Assembly: GCA_007571275.1 (NCBI GenBank)
Contig: RKRS01000042.1
Coordinates: 1 to 12,146 of the forward strand
Direction of reading: 5' to 3'
From: Dehalococcoidia bacterium
GTDB taxonomy: Bacteria; Chloroflexota; Dehalococcoidia; Bin125
Length of the DNA stretch: 12,146 nucleotides
The notes under the pieces were generated by a model. It ran no database searches, was not told the DNA's origin, and saw only the letters and a program-made list of their open reading frames with translations. Made by a program: the position numbers and the translations under genes. Below, piece by piece: positions 1 to 6,647 of this stretch. Position 1 is the stretch's first letter; every line of letters starts with the position of its first letter.

Positions 1-495
1 GTCCGTGAACGCGACACGCATGAGACCTTACGCAACATCAGGCACGTATCACATGAGGCGATGAGTCCACTCGAGCGGTTGGAAGAGGCGATCGCGCCGA
101 TCTCCGCGTTTGTCGTCGTACCAATCTTCGCGCTCGCCAATGCGGGCATTCACATCACTGGCGAGAGCATCGACGCCGCGCTCAGCTCCAACATCGCCTG
201 GGGCATTTTCATCGGACTGTTGATCGGTAAGCTCGTCGGTATTGTCGCCATGTCCGCGCTGGCGATCCGGCTAGGGATCGCGTTCAAGCCCGAGCAGTTG
301 CGCTGGGCGCATCTGGGCGGCGCTGCGCTGCTGGCCGGGATCGGATTTACCGTCGCGATCTTCATCGCCAACCTCAGTTTTGGCGCCGATCAGACCGAGC
401 TCCTGGAAGCCGCGAAGATCGGAATTTTCGCCGCCTCCATCGTTGCGGCGGTGCTGGGCTACGCGATGCTGCGCTCGATCAAGGCTCGCTTCTAG
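1..495 (+). CDS. nhaA: Na+/H+ antiporter NhaA, C-terminal part (5' end outside window)
   Basis: This is the C-terminal part of an inner-membrane Na+/H+ antiporter that exchanges sodium for protons in pH and salt homeostasis. The frame is open from base 1, so the ATG at 61 is internal and the true start lies upstream. About 164 residues are visible. Family landmarks are SPLERLEEAIAP just before a membrane helix, FALANAGI, the helix containing IGKLVGI (its Lys corresponds, from memory, to the functional Lys300 of E. coli NhaA), and LAGIGFTVAIFIANLSF. The chain ends with a last hydrophobic helix and a basic tail, IKARF. The Asp pair of the ion site (Asp163/Asp164 in E. coli) would lie in the missing part, so activity cannot be judged. 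There is no sign of functional linkage to the downstream operon, which begins 145 bp later with its own ribosome binding site. Confidence 0.93.
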   Translation, partial: VRERDTHETLRNIRHVSHEAMSPLERLEEAIAPISAFVVVPIFALANAGIHITGESIDAALSSNIAWGIFIGLLIGKLVGIVAMSALAIRLGIAFKPEQLRWAHLGGAALLAGIGFTVAIFIANLSFGADQTELLEAAKIGIFAASIVAAVLGYAMLRSIKARF

Positions 496-603
496 CAGGT
501 TCTGTTGCGGGCGGCTCGGTACGTTACACTTTCTGCGGCTGGTCCCTTCATGGACTTCTTGGTCCCGATGCGGTCCTAGCGTGATTTGAGCGATCTGTCA
601 GCG

Positions 604-619
604 AGCGCCGCCCGGCGCT
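604..619 (+). promoter_or_regulatory. Small hairpin in the leader of the molybdenum hydroxylase operon
   Basis: AGCGCC (604-609) pairs with GGCGCT (614-619) around a four-base loop, ending 6 bp before the Shine-Dalgarno of the first operon gene. It could be a leader structure that affects initiation, or the tail of an upstream terminator for nhaA. No U-tract follows. I could not identify a convincing promoter in the 496-640 gap. Confidence 0.25.
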
Positions 620-640
620 GAGTCGAAGGAGACGGACTTC

Positions 641-1507
641 GTGCAAGCGGTGAAATATGCCCGTGCAGGAAGCGTGGAAGAGGCAGTCAACCTCCTGCAA
701 GACGGAGGCGACGGCGCGCGCCCACTCGCCGGTGGGACCGATGTGATTGTCCAGGCCCGCGAGCGCACTCGAGATATCGACCTGTTCGTCGATATCAAGC
801 ACATCCCCGAGCTGATCAGCATTGAGTATTCGGCTGACTCCGGGCTGACGATCGGCGCAGCGACGCCCTGCTACCAGCTCTACGGAGACTCCGCGATCGC
901 TGATCTCTATCCGGCCCTGGTCGACTGCACCTCGTTGATCGGTGGCACGGCGATTCAGGGTCGAGCGTCGCTCGGCGGCAACCTCTGCAACTCGTCGCCA
1001 GCAGCCGACGGCATCCCATCCCTGATCGTGCTCGAGGCGCAGGTCGAGATCGCTGGACCAAACGGTCGACGCACCGTGGCAGTTGAGGACTTTTGCACGG
1101 CGCCGGGGCGCAACGTGCTCGAGAGCGGCGAATTCGTCGTCAAGCTGCACTTCCCGGCTCCGGCTGAGGGTTCGGGCGCGCGCTTCCTGCGCTTCATCCC
1201 ACGCAACGAGATGGACATCGCGGTCGCCAACGCTGCCACGCAGGTCCGACTCGACAGCGACGGCGTCGTGACCTGGGCTCGCGTGGCCGTCGGCGCGATC
1301 GCGCCAACGCCGCTGCTGGTTGCAGACGCTACGGACGCCCTGGTTGGCCAGCCACTGAGCGAAGAAACGATCGCCGCCGCCGCCGCCGCATCCCGAGCCG
1401 CAGCCAACCCGATCACCGACATGCGCGGCAGCATCCGCCAGCGAGTCCACCTCGCCGGTGTCCTGACCGAGCGCACCATCCGACAGGCCGCCGAGCGCGC
1501 CGCCTGA
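641..1507 (+). CDS. Molybdenum hydroxylase FAD-binding (medium) subunit, CoxM/XDH-family
   Basis: This is the flavoprotein subunit of a xanthine dehydrogenase/CO dehydrogenase-family enzyme. It carries FAD and passes electrons from the [2Fe-2S] subunit to an acceptor. The protein has 288 residues, the usual length for the family. Two FAD-binding motifs are visible: LAGGTDV at residues 29-35, and a glycine-rich stretch around 101-123 with GGTAIQGRASLGGNLC followed by SPAAD. A CO-dehydrogenase-flavoprotein C-terminal domain occupies roughly residues 175-285. The start is GTG at 641, supported by AAGGAGA at 626-632 with 8 bp spacing. It is the first gene of an M-S-L operon, with 38 bp to the ATG of the small subunit. 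An alanine-rich helix near residues 245-255 is encoded by a run of GCC triplets. The family is secure; the substrate of the complex is not known. Confidence 0.92.
   Translation: MQAVKYARAGSVEEAVNLLQDGGDGARPLAGGTDVIVQARERTRDIDLFVDIKHIPELISIEYSADSGLTIGAATPCYQLYGDSAIADLYPALVDCTSLIGGTAIQGRASLGGNLCNSSPAADGIPSLIVLEAQVEIAGPNGRRTVAVEDFCTAPGRNVLESGEFVVKLHFPAPAEGSGARFLRFIPRNEMDIAVANAATQVRLDSDGVVTWARVAVGAIAPTPLLVADATDALVGQPLSEETIAAAAAASRAAANPITDMRGSIRQRVHLAGVLTERTIRQAAERAA
1372..1389. repeat. GCC/CCG triplet run inside the medium-subunit gene
   Basis: Six consecutive CGC-phase triplets encode part of an alanine run in a C-terminal helix. It is a simple low-complexity coding repeat that might vary in length between strains. 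No function is implied. Confidence 0.6.
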
Positions 1508-1530
1508 GCCATCAGATTTGTTTGATTGAC

Positions 1531-1537
1531 GGAGGAA
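1531..1537 (+). promoter_or_regulatory. Shine-Dalgarno that fixes the small-subunit start
   Basis: GGAGGAA lies 8 bp before ATG 1546. An in-frame TTG at 1522 would be upstream of this site, so the ribosome binding site argues for the ATG and a 159-residue protein. Confidence 0.8.
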
Positions 1538-1545
1538 TCTCTCTC

Positions 1546-2025
1546 ATGGCTAGTGAACACATCGTCGTCAGCTGCACCATCAACGGGGAACAGCAGGTCT
1601 TTCTCGCCAACCAGCGCGATTCGCTGCTCGAGGCGCTGCGCGACCGCATCGGACTGACCGGAGCCAAAGAAGGCTGCAACAACGGCAACTGTGGCGCCTG
1701 CTGCGTGAACATGGACGGTCGGATCGTCAACAGCTGCCTCGTGATGGCCGCTGAGTGCGAGGGCGCCGAGATTCGCACCGTCGAAGGTCTGGCCAGCGGC
1801 GATCAGCTGTCGCCGCTGCAGAACGCCTTCCTCGAACAGGCTGCGCTCCAGTGCGGCATCTGCACGCCAGGCTTCCTCGTTGCCGCAGAGGCGCTGCTCG
1901 AACAGAATCCCGACCCGACCGAACACGAGATCCGCTATTGGCTGGCGGGCAATCTCTGTCGTTGCACGGGCTACGACCAGAACATCAAAGCGGTCCAGCA
2001 AGCTGCGGGACAAAGCGTCATCTAA
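1546..2025 (+). CDS. Molybdenum hydroxylase [2Fe-2S] (small) subunit, CoxS/XDH-family
   Basis: This is the iron-sulfur subunit that relays electrons from the molybdenum site to the FAD subunit. It has 159 residues counted from ATG 1546. The N-terminal plant-ferredoxin-like domain shows Cys44, Cys49, Cys52 and Cys64 (motif EGCNNGNCGAC, then NSC). The C-terminal four-helix domain shows Cys103, Cys106, Cys138 and Cys140 (QCGICTPG and NLCRCTGY). All eight cluster ligands are therefore present, and the subunit should bind two [2Fe-2S] centres. The ATG is chosen because GGAGGAA sits 8 bp upstream and the family begins close to this position. It lies between the FAD subunit (38 bp upstream) and the molybdopterin subunit (45 bp downstream). 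A second Cys (53) next to Cys52 is not a standard ligand. Confidence 0.95.
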   Translation: MASEHIVVSCTINGEQQVFLANQRDSLLEALRDRIGLTGAKEGCNNGNCGACCVNMDGRIVNSCLVMAAECEGAEIRTVEGLASGDQLSPLQNAFLEQAALQCGICTPGFLVAAEALLEQNPDPTEHEIRYWLAGNLCRCTGYDQNIKAVQQAAGQSVI

Positions 2026-2070
2026 CTACCTCCACACCCACAGGGTTCGCCCACACGAGAGGACTCCCCA

Positions 2071-4362
2071 ATGGTCACCGCCCAGTCAAAAGAAACCGAG
2101 AAGTACAACGTCATCGGTACGCGCCCGATCCGTCACGACGGCGTGGACAAGGTGACCGGCGCCGCACAGTATGGCGCCGACCTGAACCTGCCGGGCATGC
2201 TTGCCGGGCGCGTCCTGCGTAGCCCGCACGCGCACGCTCGCATCGTCAGCATCGACACATCCAGAGCCGAGGCGCTCGATGGCGTGCTCGCTGTGATCAC
2301 CAACGCCGACTTCCCCCGCGCCTCAGACGAAGTGATCGACACCGGCGAGGGCTCAGCGCAACTCAACTGGGTGTTGGATAACGTGATCGCCTCGGACAAG
2401 GTGCTCTACAAGGGCCACGCGGTCGCGGCAGTCGCAGCGACGGACCACCACATCGCCGAGGACGCGCTTGAGCTGATCGAGGTTGAGTACGAGCTGCAAC
2501 CGCCCGTTCTGAGCGTGCGCGACGCGATGGTCGACGGTTCCCCGCTGCTGCACAACAGCCTGCACACGCGTCGGATGGACGGCTCGCAGTCGGACAACCC
2601 CAGCAACACTGCTTCGCACCTGCAGTTCACCAAGGGTGACCTCGACGACGGGTTCGCCGATGCCGACGTCATCATCGAGCGCGAGTTTGAGACCTCGATG
2701 GCCCACCAGGGCTACATCGAGCCGCACAACGGATCCGCTTACTACCGCGCCGATGGCACGCTCGACGTCTGGACCTCGACGCAGGGCGCGTTCGTCGTCC
2801 GTGACTCGGTCGCTCCATTGCTGCAGCTCTCGCCCTCGCAGGTGAAGGTCACGCCGATGGAGATCGGCGGCGGCTTCGGTGGCAAGATTCCGGTCTATCT
2901 GGAACCGCTGGCGGCGCTGCTCTCGCAGAAGACGGGTCGTCCGGTCAAGTTGACGATGAACCGCGAGGAAGTGCTGCTCGCTACCGGTCCCACCTCCGGC
3001 ACCTACATGCGAGTCCGCATGGGCGCGAAGCGCGACGGTACGATCACTGCCGCCGACGTGCACCTGGCCTTCGAGGCCGGGGCCTACCCTGGCTCGCCGG
3101 TCGGCGCCGGTGCGATGTGCGCATTGGCCCCGTACGACATCCCCAACCAGCGGATCGACGGCTACGACGTAGTCGTCAACAAGCCCAAGACCGCCGCCTA
3201 CCGAGCGCCTGGCGCGCCGCAGTCGGAGTTCGCCACCGAGTCAGTCCTCAACGAGCTCGCCGAAGAGCTCGGACTCGACCCGCTGGAAATGCGCTTGCAA
3301 AATGCCTGCGTCGAGGGCGCGCAACGCGCCGATGGTTTCACATATGGCGTGATCGGCAACGTGGAGTGCCTGCAGGCCGCGCAGGACTCGCCGCACTGGC
3401 AGTCAGAGCTTGAGGGACCCAACCGCGGACGCGGCATTGCGCAGGGCTTCTGGTTCAACATCGGCTTCGAGTCCTCCGCCTACGCGCAGGTCAACGGCGA
3501 CGGCACTGTGCCGTTGGTGCTCGGTTCCACCGATATCGGTGGTACCCGCGCCTCGATCGCGATGCAGCTGGCTGAGACGCTCGGCATCTCCGCGGAGGAC
3601 GTACGCCCGCACGTCGTCGATACCAACTCGGTTGGCTACACCCAGGTCACGGGCGGCAGCCGCACGACCTTCGCCGGCGGTTGGGCCGCCTACGAGTGCG
3701 CCATGGACATCCGCCGCCAGATGGAGGAGCGCGCGGCTGCGCTCTGGGAGTGTGGCGCCGCCGACGTCGCGTATGGCGACGACGCCATCATCCGTGGTCC
3801 CGCTGACGAAGACGGCAACGACCGTCAGTTCACGTTCAAGGAACTGGCTGGCCAGCTGGCCGCTTCCGGCGGACACATCGTCGGTCGCGCGGACGTGAAC
3901 AAGACGTCCAGCGGTCCCGCCTTTGCGACCCACATCGTCGACGTTGAGGTGGATCCCGACACCGGTAAAGTTGACGTCCTCCGCTACACCGCCGTCCAGG
4001 ACGCCGGCACGGCGATCCATCCCGCCTATGTCGAGGGACAGATGCAGGGTGGCGTCGCGCAGGGCGTCGGCATGGCGCTGAACGAGGAGTACTACTACGA
4101 CGAATCCGGCGACCTCAAGAACGCGAGCCTGCTCGACTACCGCATGCCGACCGCGCTCGACCTGCCGATGATTGACTCGATCATCGTCGAGGTCCCGAAC
4201 CCCGGCCACCCCTACGGCGTACGCGGCGTCGGCGAGGTGCCGATCATCCCGCCGGCGCCAGCCGTCCGCGCCGCGATCGCGAACGCCATCGGCGTGCACA
4301 TGACCGAGCTGCCAATGTCCCCGCGCGCGATCCTCGACGCCACAGTGCTCGGAGGCGACTAA
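2071..4362 (+). CDS. Molybdenum hydroxylase molybdopterin-binding (large) subunit, XDH/CoxL-like
   Basis: This is the catalytic subunit of a xanthine-dehydrogenase-family molybdenum hydroxylase, which inserts water-derived oxygen into a C-H bond of its substrate at a Mo-cytosine/pterin cofactor. It has 763 residues, the normal length. Residues 15-140 form the a/b hammerhead domain (PIRHDGVDKVTGAAQY; LRSPHAHARI). The cofactor-binding GGGFGGK is at 266-272. The active-site loop AYRAPGAPQ is at 376-384, GGVAQGVGMAL at about 660-670, and GVRGVGEVP at 716-724 with the expected catalytic Glu722. True (form I) CoxL has AYXCSFR and form II has AYRGAGR in the loop; this protein has neither, so CO oxidation is not supported. 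GAGAGGA at 2057-2063 precedes the ATG by 7 bp. Possible substrates are N-heterocycles, aldehydes or aromatic compounds; the sequence does not decide. Confidence 0.93.
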   Translation: MVTAQSKETEKYNVIGTRPIRHDGVDKVTGAAQYGADLNLPGMLAGRVLRSPHAHARIVSIDTSRAEALDGVLAVITNADFPRASDEVIDTGEGSAQLNWVLDNVIASDKVLYKGHAVAAVAATDHHIAEDALELIEVEYELQPPVLSVRDAMVDGSPLLHNSLHTRRMDGSQSDNPSNTASHLQFTKGDLDDGFADADVIIEREFETSMAHQGYIEPHNGSAYYRADGTLDVWTSTQGAFVVRDSVAPLLQLSPSQVKVTPMEIGGGFGGKIPVYLEPLAALLSQKTGRPVKLTMNREEVLLATGPTSGTYMRVRMGAKRDGTITAADVHLAFEAGAYPGSPVGAGAMCALAPYDIPNQRIDGYDVVVNKPKTAAYRAPGAPQSEFATESVLNELAEELGLDPLEMRLQNACVEGAQRADGFTYGVIGNVECLQAAQDSPHWQSELEGPNRGRGIAQGFWFNIGFESSAYAQVNGDGTVPLVLGSTDIGGTRASIAMQLAETLGISAEDVRPHVVDTNSVGYTQVTGGSRTTFAGGWAAYECAMDIRRQMEERAAALWECGAADVAYGDDAIIRGPADEDGNDRQFTFKELAGQLAASGGHIVGRADVNKTSSGPAFATHIVDVEVDPDTGKVDVLRYTAVQDAGTAIHPAYVEGQMQGGVAQGVGMALNEEYYYDESGDLKNASLLDYRMPTALDLPMIDSIIVEVPNPGHPYGVRGVGEVPIIPPAPAVRAAIANAIGVHMTELPMSPRAILDATVLGGD

Positions 4363-4404
4363 CCCTGTCAACGCTCCCCTGCTGCGGGAAGTTCACACAG
4401 CCCT

Positions 4405-4483
4405 CCTCAGAGCTTCCCCAGAGGGAAAGCTCACCTGGCCTTTCTGATAGCTCCCCCTCTGGAGGAGCTGCCGAAGGCTGAGG
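4405..4483. repeat. Two inverted copies of a 21-bp palindrome (REP/BIME-like)
   Basis: Copy 1 is at 4411-4431, with arms AGCTTCCC and GGAAAGCT. Copy 2 is at 4449-4469, with arms AGCTCCCCC and GGAGGAGCT. Reading copy 2 on the minus strand, the two units agree at 17 of 21 positions. Each folds into a hairpin whose single C-A mismatch falls at the same place, third pair from the loop. CCTCAG at 4405-4410 and its complement CTGAGG at 4478-4483 frame the pair. Paired, inverted palindromic units in an intergenic gap are typical of REP/BIME elements. The element may also act as a terminator or mRNA stabiliser after the large subunit gene. Confidence 0.6.
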
Positions 4484-4506
4484 TGGCATCCTCGCCCCGA
4501 CAGCCA

Positions 4507-5070
4507 ATGATTACCGTCCTCATCCCTCAGCCGCTCAGAACGCTCACCAACGGTGAAAGCGTCCTGACCGCTGAGGGTCATAACTTAAGAGCGGTGATCC
4601 GCGACCTCGCGCCGCGCTACCCCGAGTTAGCCGAGCGACTCGTCAATGAAGGCCGCATCGGGCGCGGTCTGTCCCTGGCCATCAACGGAGACGTCGTCTC
4701 GACCGGCTTGATCACGAAGGTACCCGAAGGCGCGGAAATCGCCATCGTGCCGCAGATTTCTGGCGGATCGGGGTGTAGTGTCGGGAGCGCGGAAGAAGAC
4801 TGCCAGTTGAACAAGGAGAACAAGCATGAGTTTCTACTTCTACGCAGGATTGGCAGGCAGCAGGACGCAAGGATGGCATCGAGACTGCGGGTCGTCCGGG
4901 ATTCAAATGGCAGTCGATATCGGAGGAGCCGTTGGCAGCGCCGTGTCATTCCGCATTCGGAACAACAACGCGACCGCAGCCTTGTCGTTCCAATACAAGA
5001 TCGATTGTACAACGTTCCGCACAGTAACACCATCCTCTGTGCTGGTGCTGGTCACAGATGTCCCGGCTGA
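4507..5070 (+). CDS. MoaD/ThiS-family sulfur carrier with a run-on C-terminus
   Basis: The first 87 residues form a ubiquitin-fold sulfur carrier of the MoaD/ThiS type: MITVLIPQPLRTLT at the start, NGDVV in the middle, and VPEGAEIAIVPQISGG at the end. In the family the terminal Gly-Gly is adenylated and thiocarboxylated to donate sulfur, for MoaD to molybdopterin. The place after a molybdenum hydroxylase operon fits that role. Here no stop follows Gly87. The frame continues about 100 residues to a TAG at 5068-5070, through basic, low-complexity sequence that looks non-coding and overlaps the next gene out of frame. The codon after Gly87 is TCG, one base from TAG. An in-frame GTG at 4483 is possible, but it sits at the end of the repeat element, so ATG 4507 is preferred. 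Confidence is high for the 4507-4767 domain and low for the rest. Confidence 0.7.
   Translation: MITVLIPQPLRTLTNGESVLTAEGHNLRAVIRDLAPRYPELAERLVNEGRIGRGLSLAINGDVVSTGLITKVPEGAEIAIVPQISGGSGCSVGSAEEDCQLNKENKHEFLLLRRIGRQQDARMASRLRVVRDSNGSRYRRSRWQRRVIPHSEQQRDRSLVVPIQDRLYNVPHSNTILCAGAGHRCPG
4813..4818 (+). promoter_or_regulatory. Shine-Dalgarno for the gene starting at 4826
   Basis: AAGGAG lies 7 bp before ATG 4826, inside the out-of-frame run-on of the upstream MoaD-like frame. It supports independent initiation at 4826 and argues that the overlapping run-on is not a conserved protein. Confidence 0.65.
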
Positions 5071-5491
5071 AGATGAAGGCGAAGAAGTAGCCAATTTCTA
5101 TGTGTTCCGGTACACGCACTTGAATATCGATTCGAGCATCACTCACAGTTTGAGCTCGCCACACTACGTGCAGCCTGGATCCACTGCATCTCAGCATCTG
5201 GGGACGCTATCAGCAGTAACTCTAAAATCAACACCACCGATTGGTACTGATCAAACTTGGGAAGAATTGTGTCCGAATGCAATACCGGATCTGGAAGGGC
5301 TGACCGACGTTGGCGGACTCTGTTCAACGGGCTCCCATCTCCACCAGGCTGCCAGCAACGGGAATGACAGTTGTCTCCGGATAGATGCAAATGGTCAGTG
5401 TTACCCCGCAAACCCTCTATCGCTCAGCGTCCCGGCGAGAGGGAGCATTCCTGGGACCATCACGATCAACACCGCGGTGTTTTCAGCATAG
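4826..5491 (+). CDS. Protein of unknown function, Cys-containing, low-GC block
   Basis: I do not recognise this 221-residue protein. Translation is supported by AAGGAG 7 bp before the ATG. The composition is Ser/Thr/Asn-rich and beta-like (for example VSFRIRNNNATAALSFQYKI and VLVLVTDVP), with short alternating hydrophobic stretches and six cysteines at residues 21, 61, 149, 166, 183 and 192. The last four are clustered in the C-terminal third, which would suit disulfides in an extracytoplasmic protein. No signal peptide or membrane segment is evident, so the true N-terminus may differ or export may be absent. A HLH triplet near residue 171 is not enough to call a metallopeptidase. It is followed after 26 bp by another unassigned gene with an N-terminal membrane segment. 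Hand-counted GC at 5221-5280 is 25/60, against 38/60 at 3901-3960. It may be horizontally acquired. Confidence 0.6.
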   Translation: MSFYFYAGLAGSRTQGWHRDCGSSGIQMAVDIGGAVGSAVSFRIRNNNATAALSFQYKIDCTTFRTVTPSSVLVLVTDVPAEDEGEEVANFYVFRYTHLNIDSSITHSLSSPHYVQPGSTASQHLGTLSAVTLKSTPPIGTDQTWEELCPNAIPDLEGLTDVGGLCSTGSHLHQAASNGNDSCLRIDANGQCYPANPLSLSVPARGSIPGTITINTAVFSA

Positions 5492-5517
5492 TGACGGCGG
5501 TGTGACGACCTTGCTGG

Positions 5518-6636
5518 ATGCCGATGTTTCACGTACTGGTGTCGCTGCTGTTGAGTGTGGTTACGATCACTGCCCTATATGGCGCACGCCTGGACAGGGC
5601 GATTGAAGCAGCGAAGATTCGACAGGCATCGGAGGTGACCCAACCTGCGGCGTTTCATGAACAGGTGGCCTTCGTTGGCGCAGCCGTTGTTACGATTTAT
5701 GACTCTGACGGGAACCGCAGAGCAAGTTGGTTTGCCCAGTGGCGACCAGAATTGTGGACGGAAGAACCGGAGCGTCTGTTGTTTCTCGTCAGTGATGGCG
5801 ATCCGACCTCCTATGCTCTCGCGTTGGGCGATCCAGCCACCAACAGTCTTTGGCAACTCACGGATGACCTTAAGTATTATGATGTTGCATTTGTGAGGCG
5901 TATCATTGGAGAGCGTGTGATCGAACGTGGTGTCTGCATACCAACCGCGGCAGAGACAAACATTGTGTTCGGAGATATGTGTGAACTGACGCGGCTCCCT
6001 GCAGAGGGAGTCACTCGATGGAGTGAGCGGACAGTTCACTTACGCGCAGGTGACTTTGCTGTCACCCCGCATGGTGATGTCACTTTCAAAGGCTTGATTG
6101 TCCATCCTTCACGCGGCTTTGTCACGAACCTGTTTCCTTCCCCGAGCCGGCGGTGGGTTGCAGTTGTCGAATCCCAACCACACGACAGCGAGGCGCGCTA
6201 TCGAATTGCCCCTGATGGCAGTGGGCTCACCTTACTCGAGACAACACCGCTCTCTTCAGATCGGTTAGCAACGGAGTATCAGCGTGGCTATCCGATCTCC
6301 CCTGACGGTCGTTGGCATGTTGTCGGGTCGGGGGCGCGTGACCACGAGGGGCTTGGCGGCGGAAAGTTGGCGCTGATGCCAGCCTACAGCGAGGAAGTCG
6401 ATTACGATATTCGGATCGAGTACCTCGCGAGGGTCTGGTGGGCGCCAGACAGCGTAATGTACGCGTTTCCTCTGCAAACTGGCGGCGACAATAATCAAGG
6501 CAATCAAGGCTTTGGTGTTGCAGATATCGGAGGGAACAAATGGGTGCTCGTCGTCGGTACTCGTGTGGGAGCATTGGGCTGGTTCGATGGTTATTTTCAT
6601 TTCACACGCACGGATTGCTGTCGTGACGCCCACTGA
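5518..6636 (+). CDS. Putative exported/membrane-anchored beta-propeller-like protein, function unknown
   Basis: This is a 372-residue protein that I cannot place in a named family. Residues 4-20 form a hydrophobic segment (FHVLVSLLLSVVTITAL) followed by a charged region, which suggests a signal peptide or membrane anchor. The body is beta-rich and contains PD40/WD40-like blades: SPSRRWVAVVES at 208-219, SPDGRWHVVGS at 261-271 and WAPDSVMYAF at 308-317. The pattern resembles TolB/PD40-type propellers, but the repeats are too divergent for a firm assignment. The chain ends in DCCRDAH with adjacent cysteines. A stop at 5503-5505 limits the start to ATG 5518 or ATG 5524, and no strong ribosome binding site is seen, so it may be translated together with the gene 26 bp upstream. 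GC is moderate (29/60 at 5881-5940). It ends 11 bp from the convergent FIST gene. Binding or structural roles are possible; none is shown. Confidence 0.65.
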   Translation: MPMFHVLVSLLLSVVTITALYGARLDRAIEAAKIRQASEVTQPAAFHEQVAFVGAAVVTIYDSDGNRRASWFAQWRPELWTEEPERLLFLVSDGDPTSYALALGDPATNSLWQLTDDLKYYDVAFVRRIIGERVIERGVCIPTAAETNIVFGDMCELTRLPAEGVTRWSERTVHLRAGDFAVTPHGDVTFKGLIVHPSRGFVTNLFPSPSRRWVAVVESQPHDSEARYRIAPDGSGLTLLETTPLSSDRLATEYQRGYPISPDGRWHVVGSGARDHEGLGGGKLALMPAYSEEVDYDIRIEYLARVWWAPDSVMYAFPLQTGGDNNQGNQGFGVADIGGNKWVLVVGTRVGALGWFDGYFHFTRTDCCRDAH

Positions 6637-6647
6637 GCATGTTGCGC

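Noticed and set aside
548..1450. Long open frame on the minus strand across the FAD-subunit gene
   Set aside because: It is antisense to a clearly recognisable gene. Its Arg/Gly/Asp-rich protein has no family features, and such frames arise from GC-rich codon structure. The same applies to minus-strand frames at 955-2013, 2353-3063 and 3403-4371.
1522..1545. Upstream TTG start for the [2Fe-2S] subunit
   Set aside because: The strong Shine-Dalgarno at 1531-1537 lies downstream of that TTG and is correctly spaced for ATG 1546.
2071..4362. True CO dehydrogenase large subunit (coxL)
   Set aside because: The loop signature AYXCSFR is absent; AYRAPGAPQ is found instead.
4483..4506. GTG start adding eight residues to the MoaD-like protein
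   Set aside because: The codon overlaps the last base of the palindromic repeat's flank, and the family begins close to the ATG at 4507. It is not fully excluded.
4826..5491. M23-type metallopeptidase, suggested by a HLH triplet near residue 171
   Set aside because: The other zinc ligand motif (HxxxD) and the LytM fold pattern are not visible, and a three-residue match is not evidence.
4826..6636. Insertion sequence or prophage fragment
   Set aside because: There is no transposase, integrase or terminal inverted repeat, and I found no target-site duplication at the edges. Only base composition hints at transfer.
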